Shown here piece by piece: positions 1-8,934 of a DNA stretch of 50,593 nt. The stretch lies in assembly GCF_011516935.1 (NCBI RefSeq), contig NZ_WOTF01000016.1:1-50593 (forward strand), written 5' to 3'. Both the position numbers and the translations under genes were made by a program. The DNA comes from Acetobacter farinalis (lineage in GTDB: Bacteria > Pseudomonadota > Alphaproteobacteria > Acetobacterales > Acetobacteraceae). Positions within the stretch are counted from its first letter, which is position 1. Every line of letters begins with the position of its first letter. Below the pieces are notes generated by a model that saw nothing but the letters and a program-made list of their open reading frames with translations, was not told the origin of the DNA and did no database searches.

Positions 1-367
1 CATCCCCCAACCGGGCCAAGTAACTTAGCAGAGCCTCTCAGCTCCGTCAACCGTTAAACACCACCGCGTCGGTGAAGCGGTTTCTAAGCGATCAGGCATA
101 CACTGTCAACAGGCCGCTAAAACTCCCTGAGAGGCCCGGAAAACTGCGGGGGAATACGCTTTCAGGGGGCATATCGCCGCAATTTCAATGCATTAACATT
201 CGTTTATTTTGCATTTTCCCGCTAAAAAATGTCTTCCCCTCCCCTGAAACCGCCATTCTGCGCTACGGCGAGCCTGATCCGGGCTACCGTCCCTTCCCGC
301 CACTGGCAGAGACGCATGCCATGGCGGATAAACGCACACGCCCTTTCCCTTCATGATGGAGCGCACC
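1..367. other. Non-coding left edge
   Basis: No convincing gene is seen before the Nudix start. The open frame at 72-356 (+) has no ribosome binding site, no recognisable domain and runs into the Nudix gene. A small hairpin is visible at 62-74 (CACCG-CGT-CGGTG), with an alternative pairing ACCGC (63-67) to GCGGT (77-81). This may be the 3' end of an upstream transcript or an unrecognised small RNA or repeat; nothing further can be supported. Confidence 0.4.
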
Positions 368-805
368 ATGACCCGTTCCCCTCTCCCGCCGGTTATCCGC
401 ATTGCAACCGCTCTGATCTTCAATCCTGAAGGGGAGACGCTTCTGGTCCGCAAAGAAGGATCACACATCTTCATGCAGGCCGGGGGCAAGATCGACGCCC
501 AGGAAACGGCTGTGCACGCGTTGATCCGGGAGTTGTATGAAGAACTGGGGCTCGCTCTCTCTATGGAAGAGGCTGAATATCTGGGGTCCTTTTCCGCCGA
601 AGCTGCTCATGAGCCCGGCCACCTGATTCAGGCCGATGTCTTTCGCGTGTTGGTCTCAACGCCCGTTTCCGCCCAAGCAGAAATAGAGGAACTCCTCTGG
701 GTTTCTCCCCTTGAGGCCCCAACGGATTGTCTTGCGCCCCTTACCCGCGACATCCTGATGCCTCTGGCCGTGAAACTCCTGCAGGGTGGTTGCGCAAGGC
801 TTTGA
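368..805 (+). CDS. Nudix family hydrolase
   Basis: A 145-residue single-domain Nudix protein, probably hydrolysing a nucleoside diphosphate-linked substrate in the cytoplasm with Mg2+. The Nudix box (G-x5-E-x7-REU-x-EE-x-GU) is complete: GGKIDAQE followed by RELYEELGL at about residues 38-61. The ATG at 368 is preferred because GGAG lies 6 nt upstream (358-361); the in-frame ATGs at 353 and 356 lack such a site. It is monocistronic, with about 146 bp before mobB. The substrate cannot be told from sequence; the short MutT/NUDT-like form fits house-cleaning or ADP-ribose type activities equally well. Confidence 0.88.
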   Translation: MTRSPLPPVIRIATALIFNPEGETLLVRKEGSHIFMQAGGKIDAQETAVHALIRELYEELGLALSMEEAEYLGSFSAEAAHEPGHLIQADVFRVLVSTPVSAQAEIEELLWVSPLEAPTDCLAPLTRDILMPLAVKLLQGGCARL

Positions 806-951
806 GCTGCGCATATCACCCTCTTCCAGCCTCACAGCGCCTCCCCTGAAACAAGATAGAGCGAGAAGATCACTCTGCCGGTCACATACGCCCCCTTCCC
901 CACCCAAACAGCTGTGATAAAGCGGGATGCACACGGCAGAGGACCCCGCCC

Positions 952-1479
952 ATGACACACACTGTCAGGCATCAGGCAATTTTTGGCATTACTGGCCGCA
1001 GTGGTTCCGGCAAGACGCATCTTCTGGCGCGTCTTCTTCCTTCCTTGCAGGCGCGGGGGCTGCGGGTTTCCACAATCAAGCACACGCATCACGGCATTGA
1101 TATCGACAAACCGGGCAAGGATTCCTTTATCCATCGGGAAGCTGGTGCTTCAGAAGTCATGCTCGCCACACCGGACCGCTGGATTTTACAGCACTCAGCC
1201 CCCGCAGAGCCGTTCACCCTGACAGACCTGCTGGCGCGTATGACGCCCGTTGATCTGATTCTGGTTGAGGGGTTTCACGCCACGGTTCCGGGCTGCCTTG
1301 AGGTCTACCGCCCACACATCGGCAAAGAGTCTCTGTTTGTGACACACGACAACATTATTGCTGTAGCCACCGATACGCCCGGTGCTGTTCCCGCGCCCCT
1401 GCCTGCGCTGGAGCTGAATGACACTGAAGCCCTCGCGGCGTTCGTTCTGGAGCGGGCTGTTCAGATTCCGCTTGGCTGA
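952..1479 (+). CDS. mobB: Molybdopterin-guanine dinucleotide biosynthesis adaptor MobB
   Basis: A 175-residue P-loop GTPase that acts with MobA in attaching GMP to molybdopterin to give the MGD cofactor. The Walker A motif GRSGSGKT is at residues 15-22, followed by the family-typical TIKHTHH and the DxxGKD-like segment IDKPGKDS. An AGAGGA sequence sits about 9 nt upstream of the ATG. It converges with moeA and the two coding ends overlap by 19 bp. The neighbouring formate dehydrogenase is a bis-MGD enzyme, so the location makes sense. No mobA is in the window. Confidence 0.93.
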   Translation: MTHTVRHQAIFGITGRSGSGKTHLLARLLPSLQARGLRVSTIKHTHHGIDIDKPGKDSFIHREAGASEVMLATPDRWILQHSAPAEPFTLTDLLARMTPVDLILVEGFHATVPGCLEVYRPHIGKESLFVTHDNIIAVATDTPGAVPAPLPALELNDTEALAAFVLERAVQIPLG

Positions 1480-2681
1480 AGGGGCAAAGCCCAACGAACC
1501 TGCCCGACTTCAGCGGGTGTCTCCGGGTCAATCCGCAACAGGGCTGACGCGCGGGAAAAGGCGATAATATCGGACGCCCCCACGGTAGGCACTGCTGAAA
1601 AACGCCAGCCTTCCGCCACAGCGTGACAAGAAACGGGGATAAAATGCGTTGTTCCCGCAACCGCTGTAAACGCGAAATCCACCGCACCCGGAATACACGC
1701 GGGAGCAGATGTGTCCCCCATCGCTGCCCGGATATAAGGCAACAGAAACACCACGGCACAAATGGCTGAGGCTCCCGGATTGCCCGGCAAACAAAAAGCG
1801 ACGCGCTGACGATGCGTTAAAACCGTCAACGGCTTGCCCGGACGGATTGTGACACCGCGAAAGAGTGTCTCCGCTCCAAGGCCGCGCAGCGCGTCCAGCA
1901 CATTATCTGTCTGACCGACTGAAATGCCACCTGTTGTGACCAGCACATCCGCTTCGGCCCATGCCTCCGCCAAAGCGGCACTCAGGGCCTCCGGGCTATC
2001 TGACGGTACTGTGTGCAGCACAACCTCAGCCCCGGCCTCACGCAGCAGGGCCGCCAGCATGGGAGAATTGGAATCCGCCCGTGCATCCGGGGCGTCCACC
2101 GCCAGTTCGGCCCCGCTGGACACCACAGCAACCCGCACCGGGGCCACTACGGCAACATCTGTAAAGCCCTGACACGCCAGCAACGCGCTATGCCGCCAGT
2201 CCAGCCGCGTGCCGCGTGCGAGAAGCGTCTCGCCTCTGGGGAACTCCTCCCCGGCCCGCCGGATATTGGCTCCCTTCTCCGCCAGAGCCCTGTCCGGCAT
2301 GACGCGGCCATTTTCCGCAAGGCGCATCCGCTCCTTCGCCATGACACAATCCGCGCCAAGAGGAATGCGTGCGCCTGTCAGAACAGACTGCGCGAAGCCC
2401 GATGCAAGCGGTTCGGGCAGATCTCCCGCCACGGTCTGCCCTGCCACGGGCAAACCGCCTGATGCGGCAGCCATCGCGGCGTGTGCAAATGCGTACCCGT
2501 CCATTGCGGAGATATCGGCTTCCGGTCTGGCGCTTACAGCATGCACATCCTCCGCGGCACAACGCCCGAGCGCGTCCGCCAGCGGAACACGCATTACCCG
2601 CACGGGGAATTGCGCCGCACAGCCGGCAATCAGCTGCAATGCGGTGTCACACGCCACCATGCCTGTAAAACTGTTCCGCAT
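1461..2681 (-). CDS. moeA: Molybdopterin molybdenumtransferase MoeA
   Basis: A 406-residue enzyme inserting molybdate into adenylylated molybdopterin, in the cytoplasm. Family motifs are all visible: SAMDGYA (58-64), TGARIPLGAD (102-111), RRAGEEF (141-147), GGISVGQTD (251-259), RPGKPL (280-285) and LPGNPGAS (298-305). The length is normal for MoeA without a fused MogA domain. It starts 63 nt after the end of fdhE and is probably the last gene of the formate dehydrogenase operon. Its product would also serve the xanthine dehydrogenase encoded about 10 kb away. Its 3' end overlaps mobB, which is encoded on the other strand. Confidence 0.95.
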   Translation of the reverse strand: MRNSFTGMVACDTALQLIAGCAAQFPVRVMRVPLADALGRCAAEDVHAVSARPEADISAMDGYAFAHAAMAAASGGLPVAGQTVAGDLPEPLASGFAQSVLTGARIPLGADCVMAKERMRLAENGRVMPDRALAEKGANIRRAGEEFPRGETLLARGTRLDWRHSALLACQGFTDVAVVAPVRVAVVSSGAELAVDAPDARADSNSPMLAALLREAGAEVVLHTVPSDSPEALSAALAEAWAEADVLVTTGGISVGQTDNVLDALRGLGAETLFRGVTIRPGKPLTVLTHRQRVAFCLPGNPGASAICAVVFLLPYIRAAMGDTSAPACIPGAVDFAFTAVAGTTHFIPVSCHAVAEGWRFSAVPTVGASDIIAFSRASALLRIDPETPAEVGQVRWALPLQPSGI

Positions 2682-2744
2682 TACTGGAAAAACACCCTGC
2701 CCTGAAAAACACTTTCCCTGAGAATTTTGAGATCAAGACTCATT

Positions 2745-3728
2745 TCAGGCTGGAAAGGAAAACGGATTCAGGGTCGCTCTGATAAACCCTTGATCTTCCA
2801 GAGCCGAATCCAGCGCGACGGATGCCAGATCATCCGCACTCACTTCCAGTTCAGGGTCACGGTCCAGCCGGAAGAGTTTGACATAGCTGTGGCAGTCTCC
2901 GCAGGTTTCTCCCTGTATCGGCGCATCCGTGCTTTCAAACGACCAATAATCAATATGGTCTGTGGCATCACACACGCTGCATGTGGCCCGTACTTTATGC
3001 CAGCGCGTTTCACACAGGCTGCACTGGAGATAGCGCAACCCTTCACGATCTCCCGTGAGCACCAACGCGCCTGAAGGCGGCGCACCACAGCACGGACACG
3101 CGCCACCTTCTGAACGCCGGTTATGCAGGAGTTCACCAGTTTCCCGCGCCAGCAAAGCAATGGCCTGAGCCCAGTAAACAGAGAGCGCAGACCACAGGAA
3201 CACGGCGGCCCCCGCATCAACCCGATCATACTGCCCCGAGAGCAGCAGGAAGGCCTGCTCCGCCAGAGCACCGGATGTGTCTGACACCAGAGCATCCAGC
3301 CCTGCACGGGTTTCCGGCGGAAGATGCACCCCGGCCTCCGCCACCAGACGGGCAAAGGCGTCCTGCCAGTACACTGCCTCGGCCAGCATCTGCCGCGACG
3401 GAACCTCCGGGGAAGCCTTTGTTCCTTGCAGCAGAACTCTGACCGGCTCTGCCTGCGCAAGGCTGAGCGGGCTTTCTTCCAGCAGGCGGCGCTGCGCGGC
3501 AACAAGCCCGGCAAGGAAGCTGAAATACCCGGCCTGTTCTTCCCCCGCAGGGGCAGAAGAACTTTCGTCTTCCGCTGCGTCTGTCACCAAGCGGGAGGCA
3601 AGAGCTTCCAGCCGTGCGGACCGGCGCGCATAAAGCGCTGCCAGCTTCGGGAAAATAAGAGGCTCGATTGCCGGAACACCCGGAATACGCTTGTCGAGCG
3701 ACGGAATATCAGACTGGTCTTTCATCAT
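2745..3728 (-). CDS. fdhE: Formate dehydrogenase accessory protein FdhE
   Basis: A 327-residue cytoplasmic rubredoxin-like maturation factor for respiratory formate dehydrogenase. Four CxxC pairs bind iron or zinc: CPCC (211-214), CSLC (236-239), CSVC (250-253) and CGDC (276-279). The GLRYLQC segment, DDLASVALD and the C-terminal NPFSFPA closely resemble the enterobacterial FdhE pattern. The ATG at 3728 overlaps the fdoI stop as ATGA; a longer in-frame reading would run 60 nt into fdoI and is not preferred. It lies in the operon fdoG-fdoH-fdoI-fdhE-moeA. The sulfurtransferase FdhD, which usually also serves such enzymes, is not encoded in the window. Confidence 0.94.
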   Translation of the reverse strand: MMKDQSDIPSLDKRIPGVPAIEPLIFPKLAALYARRSARLEALASRLVTDAAEDESSSAPAGEEQAGYFSFLAGLVAAQRRLLEESPLSLAQAEPVRVLLQGTKASPEVPSRQMLAEAVYWQDAFARLVAEAGVHLPPETRAGLDALVSDTSGALAEQAFLLLSGQYDRVDAGAAVFLWSALSVYWAQAIALLARETGELLHNRRSEGGACPCCGAPPSGALVLTGDREGLRYLQCSLCETRWHKVRATCSVCDATDHIDYWSFESTDAPIQGETCGDCHSYVKLFRLDRDPELEVSADDLASVALDSALEDQGFIRATLNPFSFPA

Positions 3729-4381
3729 GACTGGCGCTTTGCCGAGGTATCCTTGGCGGCAGGCGCAATCTCTTCCGCATACCACCGGTCATGATGCTGT
3801 TTGGCCCATGCACGGGAGACATAGCCTGTCAGCATACCCGTTATGGAGCCGCGCACCCAGATCCCCATATAGATGTGGCCAATCACCAGCAGGATCAGCC
3901 CGAGCCCGGCCAGAGAGTGCGCCAGCAGCGCCAGACGAATGGCCGGAATGGGAAAATACCCGGCAAAATAAGGCCGCCAGGCGACCACACCTGTCGCAAA
4001 CAGCGCACTGATCAGCGCCATGATGCACCAGAACAGAATTTTCTGCCCGGCGTTATATTTGCCGATACCCAGCGGCTTTGTGTGCCGGTTCATCAGGACA
4101 TCCGCAATATTGCGGAACCAGGTCACATCCGTTCTGGCAGGCATATTGTAGTGCACAAACCGGAAGAACATGCAGACCAGAAGCACAAACACCACCGTCC
4201 CCAGGAACGGATGCAGCATGCGCGCAAGCTGCGGTGTGCCCAGCACGCCGCTCAGCCAGTTCAGGCTGGGGAAAAACCAGGAAAGACCGGACATCGCCAC
4301 AAGAAAGAAGCAGGCCACCATGGTCCAGTGACACATGCGGTCCACAAACTTTGTCCGCAGGATAAGATTTTTGGTATCCAT
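3725..4381 (-). CDS. fdoI: Formate dehydrogenase cytochrome b556 (gamma) subunit
   Basis: A 218-residue inner-membrane diheme cytochrome b that anchors the complex and passes electrons from the iron-sulfur subunit to the quinone pool. Four hydrophobic helices lie at about residues 18-37, 55-77, 113-133 and 150-175. Probable heme ligands are His18 (MCHW), His57 (LHPFL), His155 (AHSLAG) and His169 (GHIYMG). The start is 2 nt after the fdoH stop, and the stop overlaps the fdhE start, so translation is probably coupled. The presence of this subunit makes the enzyme a respiratory, membrane-bound formate dehydrogenase rather than a soluble NAD-linked one. Confidence 0.95.
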   Translation of the reverse strand: MDTKNLILRTKFVDRMCHWTMVACFFLVAMSGLSWFFPSLNWLSGVLGTPQLARMLHPFLGTVVFVLLVCMFFRFVHYNMPARTDVTWFRNIADVLMNRHTKPLGIGKYNAGQKILFWCIMALISALFATGVVAWRPYFAGYFPIPAIRLALLAHSLAGLGLILLVIGHIYMGIWVRGSITGMLTGYVSRAWAKQHHDRWYAEEIAPAAKDTSAKRQS

Positions 4382-4383
4382 GG

Positions 4384-5346
4384 TTATTCCCTCCCTACCG
4401 GGTGTTCGCCCTCAGCCGCATCGGCTGCGGCCACAGTCTCTTTGCCCTCAGGCGGTTTTGCAGGCGCGGCCTCCGGGTCTGGACTATCAACCGTGTTCGG
4501 CCCAACCCCGACATAATGGGCAAAGGCCCCGGCCAGCGTGGCGATAAAGCCCAGCGCGCCAACAGGCTTCAGCCATTCCTTCCAGCCACGCACAAACGGG
4601 CTGATGTGCGGGTCTTTCGGCAGGCGATGGTACATCTCCGGCTTGTCCGCATGGGTCAGCACATACATCACATGCGTGCCGCCAACACCCTGCGGGTCAT
4701 ACAGCCCGGCCCCGGCATGCCCACGGCTTTTCAGCTCTTCAATACGGCTTGCGGCCAGATCTTTCATTTCGGCCTTGGAGCCGAAAGAAATCGCACCGGT
4801 CGGGCAGGTTTTCACGCAGGCTGGTTCCTGCCCAACGCTCACACGATCCGCGCACAGGGTGCATTTATAGGCCTTGTTGTCTTTTTTATTGATGCGCGGC
4901 ACATCAAACGGGCACCCGGCAATACAGTACCCGCAGCCAATGCACTGCTCGGACTGGAAATCAACAATCCCGTTTGCAAACTGCACAATGGCACCGGGGC
5001 TGGGGCAGGCCTTCAGGCAGCCCGGCTCCGCGCAATGCATGCAGCCTTCTTTGCGCAGCAGCCATTCCAGCGTGCCGCTTTCATCTTCCTCTTCGTCAAA
5101 GCGGATCACTGTCCAGGTTTCCGCTGTCAGATCCGCCGGATTATCATACACCCCGACGTTATGACCCACCTCATCCCGCAGGTCATTCCATTCCGAACAT
5201 GCGACCTGGCACCCTTTGCACCCTGTGCAAATGGAGACGTCGATCAGCTTGGCGACTTCATGCTGATGGTCACGCGCCTGCGGAGCCGGTGTGAGACCAT
5301 TGGTTGCGGACCGCCTGATGATGTCCTGTGATTGCATTCCCATCAT
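4384..5346 (-). CDS. fdoH: Formate dehydrogenase iron-sulfur (beta) subunit
   Basis: A 320-residue ferredoxin-like subunit with four [4Fe-4S] sites that wires the catalytic subunit to the cytochrome b. Cys clusters are C40/C43/C46/C50, C102/C105/C110/C114, C135/C138/C141/C145 and C162/C165/C177/C181. One C-terminal transmembrane helix (about 261-284) anchors it. The start at 5346 (or 5343, adjacent ATGs) follows a GAGGTGG site that overlaps the fdoG stop; the two genes are 6 nt apart. The C-terminal tail after the helix is rich in Pro, Ala and Glu and is probably not conserved. Confidence 0.96.
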   Translation of the reverse strand: MMGMQSQDIIRRSATNGLTPAPQARDHQHEVAKLIDVSICTGCKGCQVACSEWNDLRDEVGHNVGVYDNPADLTAETWTVIRFDEEEDESGTLEWLLRKEGCMHCAEPGCLKACPSPGAIVQFANGIVDFQSEQCIGCGYCIAGCPFDVPRINKKDNKAYKCTLCADRVSVGQEPACVKTCPTGAISFGSKAEMKDLAASRIEELKSRGHAGAGLYDPQGVGGTHVMYVLTHADKPEMYHRLPKDPHISPFVRGWKEWLKPVGALGFIATLAGAFAHYVGVGPNTVDSPDPEAAPAKPPEGKETVAAADAAEGEHPVGRE

Positions 5347-5352
5347 TCCACC

Positions 5353-8300
5353 TCAGGCTTTTTCAACGTTGACAAGGAAAGCTTTGAATTCCGGCGTCTG
5401 GGAATTCGCATCCCCCACGGCCGGACTCAGCGTATTGGCAAGGAAGCCTTTGCGCGTTGCTCCTTCAAAACCCCAGTGGCAGGGAATGCCGATCTGGTCC
5501 AGTTCCTGCCCCATCACGGTCAGGGTGCGGATACGCTTGGTGACAACCGCTTTCGCTTCAATATACCCACGGCGGGAGGAAACCTTCACCTTGTCCCCTG
5601 CTGCAATATTCAGACGCCCGGCCAGCTTTTCACCAATTTCTACAAACTGCTCAGGCTGCGCGATGGCATTCAGGCGGGAATGCTTCGTCCAGTGCCGGAA
5701 AAGCTCCGTGATGGAATAGGTTGTGGCAACATAAGGGAACTCTTTGCGCTCACCCATCCGCTCACGGTCATCCTTCAGCACGCGTGCTGTCGGGTTGTAT
5801 GTCACCTGCGGGTGAAGCGGATTATTAGCCAGCGGCGTTTCCGTTGGCTCATACTGCTCTGGGAACGGTCCATCAACCATCCCGCCGCAGGCAAACAGAC
5901 GGCCCAGACCATCCGGCATCATGATAAACGGATTGACCCCGCTACCCGGCGGAGATGTGAGCGGATAATCCGGCACATCGGCCCCGCCCCAGCGCTTGCC
6001 GTCCCACTCCAGAATGCGGCGCTTGGGATCCCACGGGCGACCGTTCAAATCCATGGACGCGCGGTTATAGAGAATGCGGCGGTTGGCAGGCCATGCCCAA
6101 CCCCAGCCGGGGGTGCAGCCCAGGCCGGTATCCGTGTTGTCACGGCGCGCCATCTGGTTCCCCGTTTCTGTCCAGGACCCGGCAAACACCCAGCAGAAGC
6201 TGGCAGTTGTGCCATCATCCCGCAGCACGGAGAAATCAGGCAGCAGATGACCCTTGGGCACCACCACATGCCCCTGATCATCCGTGATATCGGCCAGCGC
6301 ATAGCCGTTGCACTCACGGGCCACTTCTTCAGGAGTCGGGTCTTCCGCGTCCCTGTAGTTCCACTGCATGTTCAGAACAGGCTCGGGGCAGACGCCGCCT
6401 TCCTTTTTGTACAAAGCACGGATCTTGGTAAAAATGGTCCCCATGATACGGCTGTCCTGCCAGGCTTCTCCCGGCGGGGCAGCCCCAGCGAAATGCCACT
6501 GCAGCCAGCGACCGGAATTGACAATCGAGCCGTTCTCTTCCGCAAAGCAGGAGGCCGGCAGCCGGAAGACCTCCGTCTGGATGTCTTCCGGCTTTACATC
6601 GTTAAACTGGCCTTCGTTCTGCCAGAACGAGGAGGTTTCCGTTCTGAGCGGGTCAATCGTGATAAGGAACTTCAGCTTGGACAAGGCCGCTACGGTCTTG
6701 TTCTTGTCCGGCATGGCCGCAAGGGGATTAAAGCCCTGTGCGATATAGCCGTTCACCTTGCCCTGATACATCATGTCAAAATAGGCCAGCATATCGTAGC
6801 TGCGGTCCCATTTTGGCAGCCAGTCATAGCCCCAGTCATTTTCTGCGGTGGCGTTATCCCCCCACAGGGTTTTCATCAGGCTGACAAAAAATTTGGGGGT
6901 ATTGTGATAATAGTTCACCTGCCCCTGCACATCGGCCACCGGTGTTGTGGCTTTCAGATAGGAGGCGAGGGTCTGCTGTTTATCAGGCGGCAGGTTCAGG
7001 TAGCCCGGCAGGCGCAGGGAAAGCAGGCCTAGGTCCGTAAAGCCCTGAATGTTGGAGTGCCCGCGCAGCGCGTTCATGCCGCCACCGGCCATCCCGATAT
7101 TACCCAGCAGCAACTGCACCATGGCAGCGGCGCGGATAACCTGAGCACCGCTGGTATGGTGCGTCCAGCCCAGAGCGAACAGGAAGGTGGAAGTCAGATC
7201 CGGCACGCTGGTGGTGGCCAGCGTTTCACACACATGCAGGAAATCCTTCACCGGGGTGCCGCACAGTTGCGTCACCATCTCCGGCGTATAGCGCTCTACA
7301 TGCTTGCGCAGCAGGTTGAGAACACAACGCGGGTTCTGAAGTGTGGGGTCCTGCCGCGCGAAGCCGTTTTCATCACGCTCGTAAGTCCAGGACGATTTGT
7401 CATAGGTGCGGGTCTCAGCATTGTAGCCGCTGAAAAGGCCTTCATCAAACGTGAAGTCTTCACGGACAATCAGGGCTGCATTGGTATAGGCCTTGACGTA
7501 CTCATGCTGAATCTTGTCATGCGAAAGCAGGTAATGTGCCACCCCCAGCAGGAACGCGGCATCGGACCCGGCGCGGATGGGGGTATAGAAATCAGCCACC
7601 GCGGCACTGCGATTAAAGCGCGGGTCCACCACCAGCACTTTCGCGCCATTGCGGATCTTGGCTTCCATGACCCATTTAAAGCCAACCGGGTGCGCTTCTG
7701 CCGGGTTCCCCCCCATAATCAGCACGACGTTGGCGTTCTTGATATCTACCCAGTTGTTGGTCATGGCGCCACGGCCAAACGTGGGAGCCAGTGCGGCCAC
7801 CGTCGGCCCATGGCAGAGGCGGGCCTGACAATCGAGACCAAGCATGCCCAGTGCCCGGGCGAACTTGAAATCGAGCAGGCCTGTCTCGTTACTGGCCGCG
7901 GAAGAGGCCAGCATCCCGGAGCTCAACCAGCGGTTGACCAGCTCTCCTTTTTCATTTCGTTCGATGAAATTTTTGTCACGATCATCTTTGAGCAGGCGGG
8001 CAATGCGATCAGTTGCCTCGCCCCAACTGATCCGCTTCCACTCTTTGGAGCCTGGGGCACGATATTCCGGATACTGAAGGCGGCCGGCGCTATGGATGAA
8101 ATCAACCAGACCAGCGCCCTTGGGGCAGAGTGACCCCCGGCTGACGGGATGGTCCGGGTCCCCTTCGATATGAAAGATGTCCGGCTTTGCATTCCTGGCG
8201 CCATCACCCAGGCTGTACATCAGAATGCCGCAACCCACGGAACAGTAGGTGCAGTTGTTACGGGTCTCTTTAGCCCGCAGAAGTTTATACTGCCGGGAGT

Positions 8301-8403
8301 CTCCTGCGTAGGCCCTCGGTGGCGCAAAGCCCAGAGCAAGCGCGCTGGCCCCGGCAACACATGTGCCGCCAGCTTTCAGAAATTGCCGTCTTCCCAGAGT
8401 CAT
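5353..8403 (-). CDS. fdoG: Formate dehydrogenase catalytic (alpha) subunit, Tat-exported, Cys-type
   Basis: A 1016-residue molybdopterin (bis-MGD) oxidoreductase oxidising formate to CO2 on the periplasmic side. The N-terminus has a twin-arginine signal (GRRQFLK, Arg5-Arg6, hydrophobic to about residue 33). A [4Fe-4S] site is formed by C51, C54, C58 and C93. The active-site motif QARLCHGPT places Cys197-His198 where the E. coli FdnG/FdoG enzymes have selenocysteine-His; the codon is an ordinary Cys codon. The length equals the full FdnG/FdoG form. It is the first gene of the operon and is preceded by a 531-bp intergenic region with an FNR-like site at 8477-8490. Confidence 0.97.
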   Translation of the reverse strand: MTLGRRQFLKAGGTCVAGASALALGFAPPRAYAGDSRQYKLLRAKETRNNCTYCSVGCGILMYSLGDGARNAKPDIFHIEGDPDHPVSRGSLCPKGAGLVDFIHSAGRLQYPEYRAPGSKEWKRISWGEATDRIARLLKDDRDKNFIERNEKGELVNRWLSSGMLASSAASNETGLLDFKFARALGMLGLDCQARLCHGPTVAALAPTFGRGAMTNNWVDIKNANVVLIMGGNPAEAHPVGFKWVMEAKIRNGAKVLVVDPRFNRSAAVADFYTPIRAGSDAAFLLGVAHYLLSHDKIQHEYVKAYTNAALIVREDFTFDEGLFSGYNAETRTYDKSSWTYERDENGFARQDPTLQNPRCVLNLLRKHVERYTPEMVTQLCGTPVKDFLHVCETLATTSVPDLTSTFLFALGWTHHTSGAQVIRAAAMVQLLLGNIGMAGGGMNALRGHSNIQGFTDLGLLSLRLPGYLNLPPDKQQTLASYLKATTPVADVQGQVNYYHNTPKFFVSLMKTLWGDNATAENDWGYDWLPKWDRSYDMLAYFDMMYQGKVNGYIAQGFNPLAAMPDKNKTVAALSKLKFLITIDPLRTETSSFWQNEGQFNDVKPEDIQTEVFRLPASCFAEENGSIVNSGRWLQWHFAGAAPPGEAWQDSRIMGTIFTKIRALYKKEGGVCPEPVLNMQWNYRDAEDPTPEEVARECNGYALADITDDQGHVVVPKGHLLPDFSVLRDDGTTASFCWVFAGSWTETGNQMARRDNTDTGLGCTPGWGWAWPANRRILYNRASMDLNGRPWDPKRRILEWDGKRWGGADVPDYPLTSPPGSGVNPFIMMPDGLGRLFACGGMVDGPFPEQYEPTETPLANNPLHPQVTYNPTARVLKDDRERMGERKEFPYVATTYSITELFRHWTKHSRLNAIAQPEQFVEIGEKLAGRLNIAAGDKVKVSSRRGYIEAKAVVTKRIRTLTVMGQELDQIGIPCHWGFEGATRKGFLANTLSPAVGDANSQTPEFKAFLVNVEKA

Positions 8404-8934
8404 CGCACCACGCCTTCAGTTACGCATCTAATAATCTGCATAAAAGCTATTTAGATTGCCTTCACCAAGACTGAAATTGATACAGATCATACACACTTCC
8501 GCGTGATGGCCGCGATTTTTCACAAAACGCGAATTTTCTGACAGTTCTCTATATTCAAGGAAATATGGTGAATACAATCTATGATTGATATTTTCGCCCC
8601 TTTCCCTCTTGCCTGGCCTTTTCTCCGCTATTTCTGGTGCCCACGTACAAGATTGCAGTTCCGTTCACTCACAAAACCGCCCTCATATTAGCAACGATAA
8701 AGTGCTTTTTTTCATTTTGTGCGAACGCTCCACGTCTTTTATATAACGATTACGGATCATTCCTCTTCATCATCGGAAGGAGCATTGCCACGGCATTCTG
8801 CATCTCTCCCCTCACCTGAAAACCGACCACAGTAGTGATCGGACTTTTCGAAAAAATAAGACATTTTTTAACATTTAGAAAAATCCCAACCCGTGCGCTC
8901 GCCTCTTGCCGCATCTCCAGACAGGACACCCCGC
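8404..8934. other. Divergent control region between fdoG and the TonB receptor
   Basis: This AT-rich intergenic stretch holds the promoter area for the minus-strand formate dehydrogenase operon and for the plus-strand receptor. It includes the FNR-like site listed separately. A hairpin at 8823-8842 (CCGACCAC-AGTA-GTGATCGG, one mismatch), followed by CTTTTCGAAAAAA, lies in the receptor leader and could be an attenuator or an RNA stability element. No gene of credible length or content is seen; the 60-codon frame at 8637-8819 has no ribosome binding site. Confidence 0.45.
8477..8490 (-). promoter_or_regulatory. FNR/FixK-type operator candidate
   Basis: TTGAT-ACAG-ATCAT matches the Crp/Fnr-family consensus TTGAT-N4-ATCAA at 9 of 10 defined positions. 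It lies 74-87 nt upstream of the fdoG start, a usual distance for activation. Control of the formate dehydrogenase operon by an oxygen-responsive Fnr-like protein is inferred. Confidence 0.5.

Noticed and set aside
5332..7032. Long open frame antisense to the formate dehydrogenase catalytic gene (566 codons)
   Set aside because: It mirrors the codon structure of fdoG, shows no domain, is rich in Arg, His and Pro, and has no ribosome binding site. Similar long antisense frames at 13527-15431 and 29325-30908 were discarded for the same reason.
7813..7815. Possible selenocysteine codon in formate dehydrogenase
   Set aside because: The codon at position 197 is an ordinary Cys codon and the frame is continuous, so no recoding is needed.
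8637..8819. 60-codon frame in the fdoG/TonB intergenic region
   Set aside because: It has no ribosome binding site, no conserved features and lies in an AT-rich promoter area.
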